This document shows, piece after piece, positions 1 through 9,265 of a DNA stretch of 64,000 bases. Made by a program: the position numbers and the translations under genes. Under the pieces are notes generated by a model that did no database searches, was not told the DNA's origin, and was given only the letters and a program-made list of their open reading frames with translations. This DNA comes from Antedon bifida. Its lineage: Eukaryota > Echinodermata > Crinoidea > Comatulida > Antedonidae. Position 1 is the stretch's first letter; each line of letters starts with the position of its first letter. The stretch covers positions 21,457,001 to 21,521,000 of the forward strand of contig OY727095.1 in the NCBI GenBank assembly GCA_963402885.1. Reading direction: 5' to 3'.

Positions 1-990
1 CATGTAGAAAGATTCCTCCGTGTATTTACTATTCAGTAGCCACTTTGGTGCAGATACATTATTACATACCGCAATGAATTATAATTTATTACTATGATGA
101 CATCTTTAAAAATTTAAAAAAATGATGCACTGTCAAACTATATACTTTTAACTTTAATATATGAACTTCTTAAGAAAGAAAGTTAATGTTAAGTTTGTTA
201 TTTCGGCCTAAGAAAATGTCAAAATTTGTTTGATTGTCGAAATTAATTTTTTTTAATTCAATATGCAATTAATGATGACTTAATCAACTTTTGTTCTCTT
301 AATTTGATAATAAATCATACATATGATACATACACTTCAAGAAAATGAAATAAAAAATAGGTGTTCCCCAGCATTCTGACGATATATATTAATTTTAAAA
401 TTTAGCATATTTTCACTATTTTGTTAACTTATACGTGCGTAGCCTGTCACTTTTGACGTGCTTGTATAACGCAATTTCGAGTTGAAAAGTGAATCAAATA
501 TGATGATATTATTAAAGAAAGGTTGTAAAACAGAAATCGGGCAAAAAGAGTGCGCATTAACGTTTAACGCGCAGTGCGCGTGCAAAATTTTGCGCACTCG
601 TGGCAATTTTTTAAACGCTTAAAATTGCCTGAAACGTACTCTAATTTCATCGAAAATAAATTTTGACAATTTTAAAACTTTTAAGCGCGCGTACGCATGC
701 GTTATATGCGCTACGCACGTAATTATATTGCCATATGATGAAATATGACCTGAAATTTATGAGTACCAAATTTTGTTTAAAAGTGATTCATGCTTGTGAA
801 GATATGATTACAAACGTGATTTCATTAAATCGCGCGTAGACCGCGTAATTTATGATTGCGCACCGTGAAAACATGACCACATCGATTCCTGGCCATAAGG
901 AATATACTCTGAAAAATTGACTTAGCTAGATGAAAGTGATGCCAAGATAATTCACGGACAAAATAGTGCTAAGGAAAGAATAAATAAATA
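1..990. repeat. Long tandem repeat unit A1 (partial, left end outside window)
   Basis: This is the right part of a long repeat whose start recurs at 1424, giving an offset of about 1423 bases; the two copies differ by scattered substitutions only. The unit ends in an A-rich (AATA)n tail at about 979-992. A short minus-strand ORF at 424-606 has positional relatives at 2960-3283 and 4627-4839, but the shared segment is short and drifts, so I treat the unit as noncoding. GC-rich words such as ACGCGCAGTGCGCG sit in an AT-rich background. Confidence 0.85.
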
Positions 991-1000
991 AACTAGATTT

Positions 1001-1021
1001 AATTCGTCACTATGACGAATT
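1001..1021. other. Head hairpin of unit A2
   Basis: Perfect inverted repeat AATTCGTCA / TGACGAATT with a 3-base loop, just inside the unit head. It is followed by AGGTTATATGCAT, which is one half of the palindrome repeated at 5387-5598. Confidence 0.8.
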
Positions 1022-1324
1022 ATAGGTTATATGCATTTGATTAAAATAAAGATAATTGATTTGTAAAAGATATATTGATTGATTGATTTTCTCAGAATCT
1101 TTAATTATTTATAATATTATATGCTAAGATCTTGCTAAGGCAAATACAATAGCCGGTATCGCAATCCGATCAAAGATCCCTCTGCGTATAATGTCATAAA
1201 CCATATTTGTTACATAATAACAAAGACATAAGTTTCTTTATATCTAAATTTCATTATAAATCATGTGTATAATCTATACACTAAGAAATAAAATTGAACA
1301 AACAATACAAATAATAAAAAAAAA

Positions 1325-1412
1325 TCTTATTTCGTTTCGTTACCCAAGGTGAGGCTCGATCTCGGTACCTTGAATGCCATAAACACGAGCACAGACCACC
1401 GAGCCATACACA
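1325..1412 (-). repeat. tRNA-like (pol III type) segment in unit A2
   Basis: On the minus strand the order is an A-box-like TGGCTCGGTGGTC, about 40 bases, then a B-box-like GAGATCGAGCCTC, as in decayed tRNA genes and tRNA-derived SINE heads. Stems pair poorly, so it is not a functional tRNA gene. Confidence 0.5.
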
Positions 1413-2419
1413 ACTTACTAAAACATGTAGAAAGATTCCTCCGTGTATTTACTATTCAGTAGCCACTTTGGTGCAGATAGATTATTACATACCGCAATGA
1501 ATTATAATTTATTACTATGATGACAACTTTAAAAATTTAAAAAAATGATGCACTGTCAAACTATATACTTTTAACTTTAATATATGAACTTCTTAAGAAA
1601 GAAAGTTAATGTTAAGTTTGTTATTTCGGCCTAAGAAATTGTCAAAATTTGTTTGATTGTCGAAATTAATTTTTTTTAATTCAATATGCAATTAATGATG
1701 ACTTAATCAACTTTTGTTCTCTTAATTTGATAATAAATCATACATATGATACATACACTTCAAGAAAATGAAATAAAAAATAGGTGTTCCCCAGCATTCT
1801 GACGATATATATTAATTTTAAAATTTAGCATATTTTCACTATTTTGTTAACTTATACGTGCGTAGCCTGTCACTTTTGACGTGCTCGTATAACGCAATTT
1901 CGAGTTGAAAAGTGAATCAAATATGATGATATTATTAAAGAAAGGTTGTAAAACAGAAATCTGGAAAAAATAGTGCGCATTAACGTTTAACGCGCAGTGC
2001 GCGTGAAAATTCTGCGCACTCGTGGCAATTTTTTAAACGCTTAAAATTGCCTGAAACGTACTCTAATTTCATCGAAAATAAATTTTGACAATTTTAAAAC
2101 TTTTAAGCGCGCGTACGCATGCGTTATATGCGCTACGCACGTAATTATATTGCCATATGATGAAATATGACCTGAAATTTATGAGTACCAAATTTTGTTT
2201 AAAAGTGATTCATGCTTGTGAAGATATGATTACAAACGTGATTTCATTAAATCGCGCGTAGACCGCGTAATTTATGATTGCGCACCGTGAAAACATGACC
2301 ACATCGATTCCTGGCCATAAGGAATATACTCTGAAAAATTGACTTAGCTAGATGAAACTGATGCCAAGATAATTCACGGACAAAATAGTGCTAAGGAAAG
2401 AATAAATAAACTAGATCTA

Positions 2420-2442
2420 AACTCGTCACTTGAGGACGAGTT
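2420..2442. other. Head hairpin of unit B1
   Basis: Inverted repeat AACTCGTC / GACGAGTT around the loop ACTTGAG. It is followed by TGGTTATCCGCC, one half of the B-type palindrome found at 5263-5334. Confidence 0.8.
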
Positions 2443-2579
2443 TGGTTATCCGCCCGCAACAAAACGTATCTTGCGTATTAAAGTACTTCTCAGTTATGAC
2501 TTTTCCAAAAAAGTAGCCTATTCAAAATTAAAACTTCCCTTTCAGTGTAATAACCTAATAAATACTTTTAATTAATTGC

Positions 2580-2658
2580 TTTCCCGTGATGGGATTCGAT
2601 CCCGGTACCTCTAATACCAAAGTCGGTTGCACTACACATCGAGCCATATGAGCACCTG
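2580..2658 (-). repeat. tRNA-like (pol III type) segment in unit B1
   Basis: Minus-strand order: ATGGCTCGATGTG (A-box-like), then GGGATCGAATCCC (B-box-like, close to GGTTCGAATCC). The T arm keeps about three pairs. It lies in the same position within the unit as the segment at 1325-1412. Confidence 0.5.
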
Positions 2659-3988
2659 CTGAAGAAAATCCGAAGAAAGAGTCCTCGTTCATTCGGTATG
2701 TCGTGAACCCCCTCGATGCAAGTTGATTATTACATATCGAACTTAAATCATAATTTTTACTATGATGAAATCTTCACAAATTTTAAACACTGACATATTA
2801 TGAAAGTGCATACTTTCAAGTTTTATGTATTAACATGTAAAGAAAAAAGATAAACGTTATGTTTATTGTTTTACTCTTTGAATATGTTTATGTTTGTTTG
2901 TTGATAATTATTTCAAAAATTACATTTAATATGCAAACAATGTAGCTATCAAACACTTTTTAACATTCAAGACTATAATAAATTAGACCTATGATTAATA
3001 CACTGCAAGAAAATAAAATAAAAAATGGGGGTAACCTTGCATTCTGATGAACTGTTTCATTTTTAAAAGTAGACATATTTTGCAACATTTTCACAATTTG
3101 TTGACGTTTTCGTGCGCAACCTGTCATGTTTAACGTGCTCGTAGAACGCCATTTCAAGTTGAAAAGTGAATAAAATAACGTAAAATTGTTAACCGAAGAT
3201 TTAAAAACACAAATCGTGTAAAAGAAATGTTCATATGTGTTCCCTGCGCCGTGCGCGCGTAAAAATGTGCGCACCAGTGGCAATTTTTTAAACGCTTAAA
3301 ATGACCTGAATCGTGCTCTAATTTAATCAGAAATTGATTTGAAGCATTTTAAAATTTCAAACGCCATTTACGCGCGCACTTTCTAATGTTACAAATTGCG
3401 GTAGCGTTAAAAAAGTTAACTATTGATGTGAAGCAAACGTGACTGAAAATGAAGTTAAAAAATATTCATTTGTTTCGAAGTTATAACCAATTTAAGATTT
3501 TCAGAAAATCACGCGTAACTTACGCTACGCGGCTCTGACATCGTCAAAAAGCTTGGCTGGACAACTTCAGTAAAATGTCTAAATGCTGAACAAGTTACAA
3601 CATATTATGTTTACACGTTGAAGAGAAACAGCGTGCACAAAATAAGAAGAGTAAAATATTTCAAACGCAATTTACGCGAAAACTTTCTAATCTCCAAAAA
3701 TTTGTTAAACATTCCAAAAGTTAGCCATTGATGTGAAGAAAACGTGGCAGAAAATTTCGTTAAAAAATATTTATCGGTTTCGAAGTTATGACCGATTTAA
3801 GATTTTCAGAAAATCGCGCGTGACTTACGCTACGCGGATCTGACAGCGTCCAAAAGCTTGGCAGAACATCTTCAGTTAAATGTCTAAATGTTGACCAAGT
3901 TACAACATGTTATGTTAACACGTTGAAGAGAAAACGCGTGCACAAAATCTGAGAAAGAAAGAAGAATAATAAAAAAAAACTAGATCTT

Positions 3989-4011
3989 AACTCGTCACTT
4001 GAGGACGAGTT
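3989..4011. other. Head hairpin of unit B2
   Basis: Same stem and loop as 2420-2442 (AACTCGTC, loop ACTTGAG, GACGAGTT), again followed by GGTTATCCGCC. Its recurrence at the same place in the unit argues that it is part of the element rather than chance. Confidence 0.8.
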
Positions 4012-4146
4012 TGGTTATCCGCCCGCAACAAACGTATCTTGCGCATTCAAGTACTTTTCAATCATGACTTTTCCAAAAAGTAGCCTATTCGAAAATAAAA
4101 CTCCCTTTCAGTGTAATAAGCAAATAAATCCTTTTATTTAATTATT

Positions 4147-4225
4147 TTCCCGTGACGGGATTCGATCACGGTACCTCTGATACTAAAGTCGGTTGCACTA
4201 CACATCGAGCCATATAGACACCTGC
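4147..4225 (-). repeat. tRNA-like (pol III type) segment in unit B2
   Basis: Third copy of the tRNA-like segment, close to the one at 2580-2658 with a few substitutions including one in the B-box region. The shared position in every unit suggests it was inherited with the unit. Confidence 0.5.
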
Positions 4226-5237
4226 TGAAGAAAATCCGAAGAACAATTACTCGTTCATTCGGTATGTCGTGAACCCCTCGATGCAAGTTGATTATTACCT
4301 ATCAAACTAAATCATAATTTTTACTATAATGAAATCTTCACACATTTTAAACAGTAACATATTATGAAAGTTCATACTTTCAAGTTTTATATATTAAAAT
4401 GTGAAGTAAAAAGATAAACGTTATGTTTATTGTTTTGCTCTTTGAAAATGTTAGTGTTTGTTTGATGATCAAAATTTCAAAAATTATATTTAATATGCAC
4501 ATAATGTAGCCATCAAACACGTTTTAGCATTCAAGACTATAATAAATCAGACCTATGATTCATACACTGCAAGAAAATAAAATAAAAAATGGGGGTAACC
4601 TTGCATTCTGATGAACTGTATCGTTTTTAAAAGTAGACATATTTTGCAACATTTTCACAATTATTAGACATTTTACGTGCGCAACCAGTCATGTTTAACG
4701 TGCTCGTGTAACGCCATTTCCAGTTGAATAGTGAATAAAATAACGCAAAATTGTTAACTGAAGTTTGAAAAACACAATCTATGCAAAATAAAGGCTCATA
4801 CGCGTTCCCTGCGCCGTGCGCGCGTGAAAATGTGCGCATCTGGTGGGAATTTTTTAAACGCTTAAAATGACCTGAAACGTGCGCTAATTTAATCAGAAAA
4901 TGATTTGAAGCATTTTAAAATTTCAAACGCCGTTTACGCGCGCACTTTCTAATGTTACAAAATTCGGTAGCGATAAAACAGTTTACAATTGATGTGAAGC
5001 AACCGTGGCTGAAAATTTCGTTAAAAAATATTTATTTGTTTCCAAGTTATGATCAATTTAAGAATTTCAGAAATTCGCGCGTAACTTACGCTACGTGGCT
5101 CTGACAGCGTCCAAAAGCTTCGCAGTACAACTTCAGTTAAATGTCTAAATGTTTACAAAGTTACAACATGTTATGTTAACACGTTGCAGAGAAACAGCGT
5201 GCACAAAATCTGAGAAAGAAAGAAGAATAATAAAAAA

Positions 5238-5336
5238 AAAGTAACACTACAATTCCAAGGGCTTATCCGCTTGAGGCGGATAACCAAAAAGTAACACTAC
5301 AATAACAAAGGTTATCCGCTTGAGGCGGATAACCAA

Positions 5337-5387
<51 letters not shown>

Positions 5388-5598
5388 AGATCCTGACAGA
5401 ATCAAGAGGTTATATGCATATCATGCATATAACCTAATAAATAAAGATCCTGACAGAATCAAGAGGTTATATGCATATCATGCATATAACCTAATAAAGA
5501 TCCTGACAGAATCAAGAGGTTATATGCATATCATGCATATAACCTAATAAAGATCCTGACAGAATCAAGAGGTTATATGCATATCATGCATATAACCT
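5238..5598. repeat. Mini-array of perfect hairpins with (AATA)n spacer
   Basis: Two copies of a roughly 45-base unit each end in TTATCCGC-TTGAG-GCGGATAA (5263-5283 and 5310-5334). They are followed by an (AATA)n microsatellite at 5335-5386, then four copies of a 53-base unit starting at 5387, 5444, 5497 and 5550. Each of those contains AGGTTATATGCAT, a 3-base spacer and its exact complement. The half-sequences match those next to the head hairpins of the long units on the left. Confidence 0.9.
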
Positions 5599-5990
5599 AA
5601 CAAGTACGGATTAGGGTAAATTTAGCATTCCTGCTAGATTTGTGAGGATCTGGAATTCCTTGCCTTGTTGTTTTGGGTCTTTTTTTTTGCTGCTGGTGTT
5701 ATCTACAATATCTAAGGTAGGCTATACTTGCCTTTGGATTTATATATATAAATATGAATACAGGATTAGGATTATAATATACAGCATTTAAAATTACCCA
5801 CTATTAATTAATCAAATCACTTTAGATTAAGTTACTACAATCATGAATTTGATTAAGGTGATTACTAAGCTTTCTCTTAAAATAGGTCCAAGAGTTACAG
5901 ACGAATGTATCTTTGACATCCAAAGGCAAGGAATTCCAGATCCTCACAAATCTAGCAGGAATGCTAAATTTACCCTAATCCGTACTTGTT
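5599..5990. mobile_element. 392-bp element with perfect 68-bp inverted ends
   Basis: 5599-5666 and 5923-5990 are exact reverse complements over 68 bases (ends AACAAGTACGG). The left arm is interrupted: bases 5667-5727 are an insertion flanked by the direct repeat TTGCCTT (5660-5666, 5728-5734), after which the arm resumes with TGGAT. No ORF. This looks like a MITE or a fold-back element; no flanking target duplication is convincing, so the superfamily is unknown. Confidence 0.75.
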
Positions 5991-6130
5991 ATATATTTGG
6001 CTTATATAAGTGAAACTCTTAAACTATTTTTCCCTTTAGAATGGTAATGGTCATTTTATCGTCATTGATGTGATATATTTTAGTTCTAGTAATTGTTAGT
6101 TCGATTAAAGTTAAACTTTATTCAATTAAA

Positions 6131-6740
6131 CATGTTGTTTTGGGGGTTTTTTTTGCTGCTGGTGTTATCTACAATATCTAAGGTAGGCTATACTTGGGGT
6201 AAATGGGGTCTCTAGTTGAACTTTAGAGGGGTCTGCCAGGGCCAAGGCAGCAGTGTACAGATAGTCCGTAATAGGTCATTTCGTATTGCTTACAATGTGC
6301 TAAATCATATAAAATTGGCTGCTGGTGTTATCTACAATATCTAATGTAGGCTATACTTGGGGTAAATGGGGTCTCTAGTCGAACTTTAGAGGGGTCTGCC
6401 AGGGCCAAGGCAGTGTAAAGATAGTCTGTAATAGGTCATTTGGTATTGCTTACAATGTGCTAAATCATATAACATTGGTTGCTGGTACTGTGGTATCTAC
6501 AATATCTAAGCTGGGCTAGTTGGGGGAAGGGGGGTCTCTAGTCGAACTTTAGAGGTGTCTGCCAGGGCCAGAGCAGTGTACAGATAGTCTGTAATAGGTC
6601 ATTTGGTATTGCTTACAATGTGCTAAACCATATAACATTGGTTGCTGGTGGTTTCTACAATATCGAAGCTGGGCTAGTTGGGGGAAGGGGGGTCTCTAGT
6701 CTAACTTTAGGGTGTCTGGCACTTGCGGTGCAGCAGACAA
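6131..6740 (+). repeat. Tandem array, about 163-bp monomer, four copies
   Basis: Monomers begin near 6155, 6318, 6479 and 6642 with GCTGGTG-type starts and share TCTACAATATCTAAG, GGGTCTCTAGT, TCTGCCAGGGCCA and GTCTGTAATAGGTCATTT. Copies drift progressively to the right. The 61-base insertion at 5667-5727 is a piece of this monomer. No conserved reading frame. Confidence 0.85.
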
Positions 6741-7180
6741 TTAGTCTGTTGTTATCCATTTAGGCCTAGTGTTGTATGAACACAACTTGTTCATTTGGCA
6801 TTAATTTTGAGTGGTACCTCACTCATCTATGCTATCCCCATTTTAGGCCCTCCGATCCCTCGGGGGGTCTGGCGGGCCTATTGCAGCAGACAAAAAGTCT
6901 GTCGTTTGTGATACTGGTATAAGGATGCCAATGGGCATCCCATGGTGGTAAAATTAGGTGGTATCTCTCTCATCTAACCTGGGTCGATTTTTAGCACCTT
7001 TCGGGGGGGCTGTCCCCTGGGTCTTGACGCAGCAGGGGGTACCCGGCAGACTCCCATTTTCATTGACTTCAAGTGACCCCACACATTTAAATAGTCAGAT
7101 ATTGGTACCTAGCTCATCTAACCAAACGCCGTCTGCTGCTAATGTAGTTTTCATTGGTAGTCAGTGAGTTGATTTAGTAT
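6741..7180 (+). repeat. Diverged extension of the tandem array
   Basis: Three looser repeats share GTGGTACCTCACTCATCTA (about 6810), GTGGTATCTCTCTCATCTAA (about 6959) and TTGGTACCTAGCTCATCTAA (about 7104), together with CAGCAGACAA...GTCTGT motifs. A 69-codon plus ORF at 6958-7167 falls here; composition and repetition give no reason to call it a gene. Confidence 0.55.
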
Positions 7181-7227
7181 AAATATAATTTCAATGCAAA
7201 CAAAAATACCGATTAACTGGTGTATGC

Positions 7228-7315
7228 CTCTCTCTCTCCCCTTAGGTCCATCTCGGCCGCCGACAACCTCGGCCGCCGGTTACAGAACGCGATATTGTAT
7301 GGAGCGCCAAAAGTG
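7228..7315 (+). repeat. GCGGCCGCC module, copy 1 (outer left)
   Basis: CT-rich lead, then CATCTCGGCCGCC, a second CTCGGCCGCCGG, and TTGTATGGAGCGCC about 25 bases on. It aligns over about 80 bases with the reverse complement of 15903-15988, so the two may be terminal inverted repeats of one element. Confidence 0.7.
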
Positions 7316-7354
7316 CCTGTTATGATAGTGTAATGGTGACGACGTGGAATTACA

Positions 7355-7425
7355 GTCGAAGCGGCCGCCAACACTACCAAAGCGGCCGCTAGTTCAATAA
7401 CGGTAATCTGTATGGAACGCCGTGT
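7355..7425 (+). repeat. GCGGCCGCC module, copy 2
   Basis: Same layout as 7228-7315 in shorter form: AGCGGCCGCCAAC, AGCGGCCGC, then TGTATGGAACGCC. CpG-rich in an AT-rich region. Confidence 0.65.
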
Positions 7426-7457
7426 GCGCTTTGATTGTCGTTGTTTTGTAATCTTAG

Positions 7458-7680
7458 ATATTAAGATTCGACAATACCGTACGTAAATTATTAATGCAAT
7501 ACTGTAGAAAGTAGTATGTAAATGAGATATAAAGATTCGGCAATACCGTACGTAAATTATTAATGCAATACTGTATAAAGATTTGATAGTATGTAAATGA
7601 GATATTAAGATTCGGCAATACCGTACGTAAATTATTTAATGCAATACTGTATAAAGATTTGATATAGTATGTAAACGACC
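7458..7680 (+). repeat. Tandem repeat, about 70-76 bp, three copies
   Basis: Three direct copies starting near 7458, 7524 and 7600, each with AAGATTCGGCAATACCGTACG, TAATGCAATACTGTA and AGTATGTAAATGAG type words. No ORF. Confidence 0.85.
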
Positions 7681-7689
7681 TAGAGCAGG

Positions 7690-9084
7690 ATAATACATTT
7701 TTCGTTTATATAGATTTAATTGATATTTTTTAGGAACTAGATTATTTATGTGGATATTTTTTATTTGGTTAATAAATATTTATTATCAATCATTAAACTA
7801 ATTTTTTTTTTTTTTGTATTTCACAGGTCTCGGAGAAGGACTGTCTTTTCAAAATGGCCATTTCTAAACACGTTTAAATATTATATTAGGCATAATATTA
7901 TATTTGGCATATAAAAATTTACCTCTATTTATAATTATGTACTGTATTGCTTAATATATTATATAGAGAATATACGTCTATGTCTTTTATTAAGCAAACA
8001 TTTACGTAAAAGAGAACAATTTATTTAAAAACAATAATTTTTACAATATAGCCCGTAAAGCCAGCGTATCCATTTTTATACTTATGCATATTGTGGCAGA
8101 TTATATCATATATAACATACTATTCGATAATCTTATTTTTATTTATATTTTATTTATATCCGTAATGTAGGGTAATATTAAGTTTATAATGATTATTGTT
8201 GAGGCAAATGACGTGTATATTTTATTTCTAATGTTTAAAATAGTTTTTTTGTAAAATGATCATTAGGCCCATGCGAGTTACTGAAATAAACCCCCGAATA
8301 AGCTATATTGGAGATGCGCCTTCTATGATCGTGCAGCTGTTTCCCCTAACAATACGTTATTTTGCTGACGGGGTTTCCCCTTTTTAAAAAATACGCACTT
8401 TTTAGTGTGTCAAATCATGGACAAAACACGTACGATCGTTGTCCATGGCCAGGTAAAGATGACGTCTATTACTAAATAACCATACGTTTGAAACGTCCAT
8501 GGAGGCCTCCTGCACCTGTTTTTGTGAAACGATCCAATGAGCTACGCTCGACGCGATTATGAGATCATGTTCCGAATATGAGCACTGTTTCTATAATTTG
8601 ACAGTGGGTAGGATTTATATATAATCTACGTATATATACGTCGGCGATACTATAGATTTTAATTTGAAAAATCTTTTATTTCTTCATTTATAATAATCAT
8701 TTAATGTAAATAATTAAAGCCCCCTTCCCTACGTTTTTTAGATCTAATTTAAGATCACAAACTATATTTAATGTAAAAATAATACTATATGGTCCTATTG
8801 CGATAACTTTTTTCGTCTTTAAACGGTTAATAATGTGAAAAATAAGTCGATTCTAATAATTATAGCGGCCCGCTATAAATCCCAAAATGCATTGCGCGCG
8901 GATTGATATTTTTGTTTTTCACCTGTAATTCGCCCACTTTTCGATCGATCGTGAGGCCAAAACAAATGGAAGACTCCTAACTTTTCAGCGAAAATACCGG
9001 GTTTCCCCCAATTTGTATCAACAGAGTCTGGCAAAAATAGAAAGACAATTAATACAGCAACTATACAACGTCAGGCTAGGTATA
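7690..9084. other. AT-rich stretch without recognised gene
   Basis: No ORF of note on either strand and no recognised domain. It is probably the interior of the element bounded by the GCGGCCGCC modules. One hairpin-like AGCGGCCCGCT lies near 8873. Confidence 0.5.
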
Positions 9085-9089
9085 TAGCT

Positions 9090-9265
9090 TGTGAGGCCCT
9101 TAAGGCCGCCCATACGTATGACGTAGGGAGTTGGAGAAAAGGAGACACAACGTGCGTAGACCGCCATATTGTTCGTTTGACTTGAGTTGTTATTAAAGTT
9201 AGTTATAGCACATCTTTGTGTATAGTTTTATTATTGTGGTATTGACGAAGCAACATACCCAAACA
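9090..9265 (+). repeat. Gypsy-1 5' LTR
   Basis: 176 bases, TGTGAGGCCCTTAAGG to ACCCAAACA; matches 13310-13485 except one base. Its last base is the A of the gag-pol start codon. Confidence 0.95.

Larger units (their letters stand above)
991..2408. repeat. Long tandem repeat unit A2
   Basis: A complete unit running from the head AACTAGAT to an (AATA)n tail. In order it holds a hairpin at 1001-1021, a half-palindrome AGGTTATATGCAT, about 300 bases of AT-rich sequence, a minus-strand tRNA-like segment (about 1325-1412), and the core shared with A1 from 1424 on. Core words are shared with units B1 and B2, so all four units are one family in two subfamilies. No TG..CA ends or inverted termini are seen. 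Confidence 0.8.
2409..3977. repeat. Long tandem repeat unit B1, with internal duplication
   Basis: Begins with AACTAGATCT and a head hairpin (2420-2442), carries a minus-strand tRNA-like segment at about 2580-2658, and ends in an A-rich tail before 3978. It contains an internal direct duplication of about 304 bases (about 3355-3658 and 3659-3955) with visible divergence, including the repeated words ACTTACGCTACGCGG and CAAGTTACAACAT. The core is clearly related to units A1 and A2 but more diverged from them than from B2. Confidence 0.8.
3978..5237. repeat. Long tandem repeat unit B2
   Basis: Second B-type unit, closely similar to 2409-3977 but with only one copy of the 304-base internal module. 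It has the same head hairpin (3989-4011), a tRNA-like segment at about 4147-4225, and a poly-A-rich tail that leads directly into the hairpin mini-array. Confidence 0.8.

Noticed and set aside
2350-2400. Hammerhead ribozyme core (CTGATG..GAAAG)
   Set aside because: The CTGANGA box is incomplete and the flanking stems do not form.
1325-4225. Functional tRNA genes
   Set aside because: Only A- and B-box-like words are retained; acceptor and T stems do not pair and the anticodon arm is not recognisable.
424-4839. Three related minus-strand ORFs (424-606, 2960-3283, 4627-4839) as a conserved gene
   Set aside because: They are homologous only because the long repeat units are; lengths differ, frames break, and the nucleotide identity is no higher there than elsewhere in the units.
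5238-5598. CRISPR array
   Set aside because: Repeats are palindromic with near-identical short spacers and a microsatellite; eukaryotic context; no cas genes.
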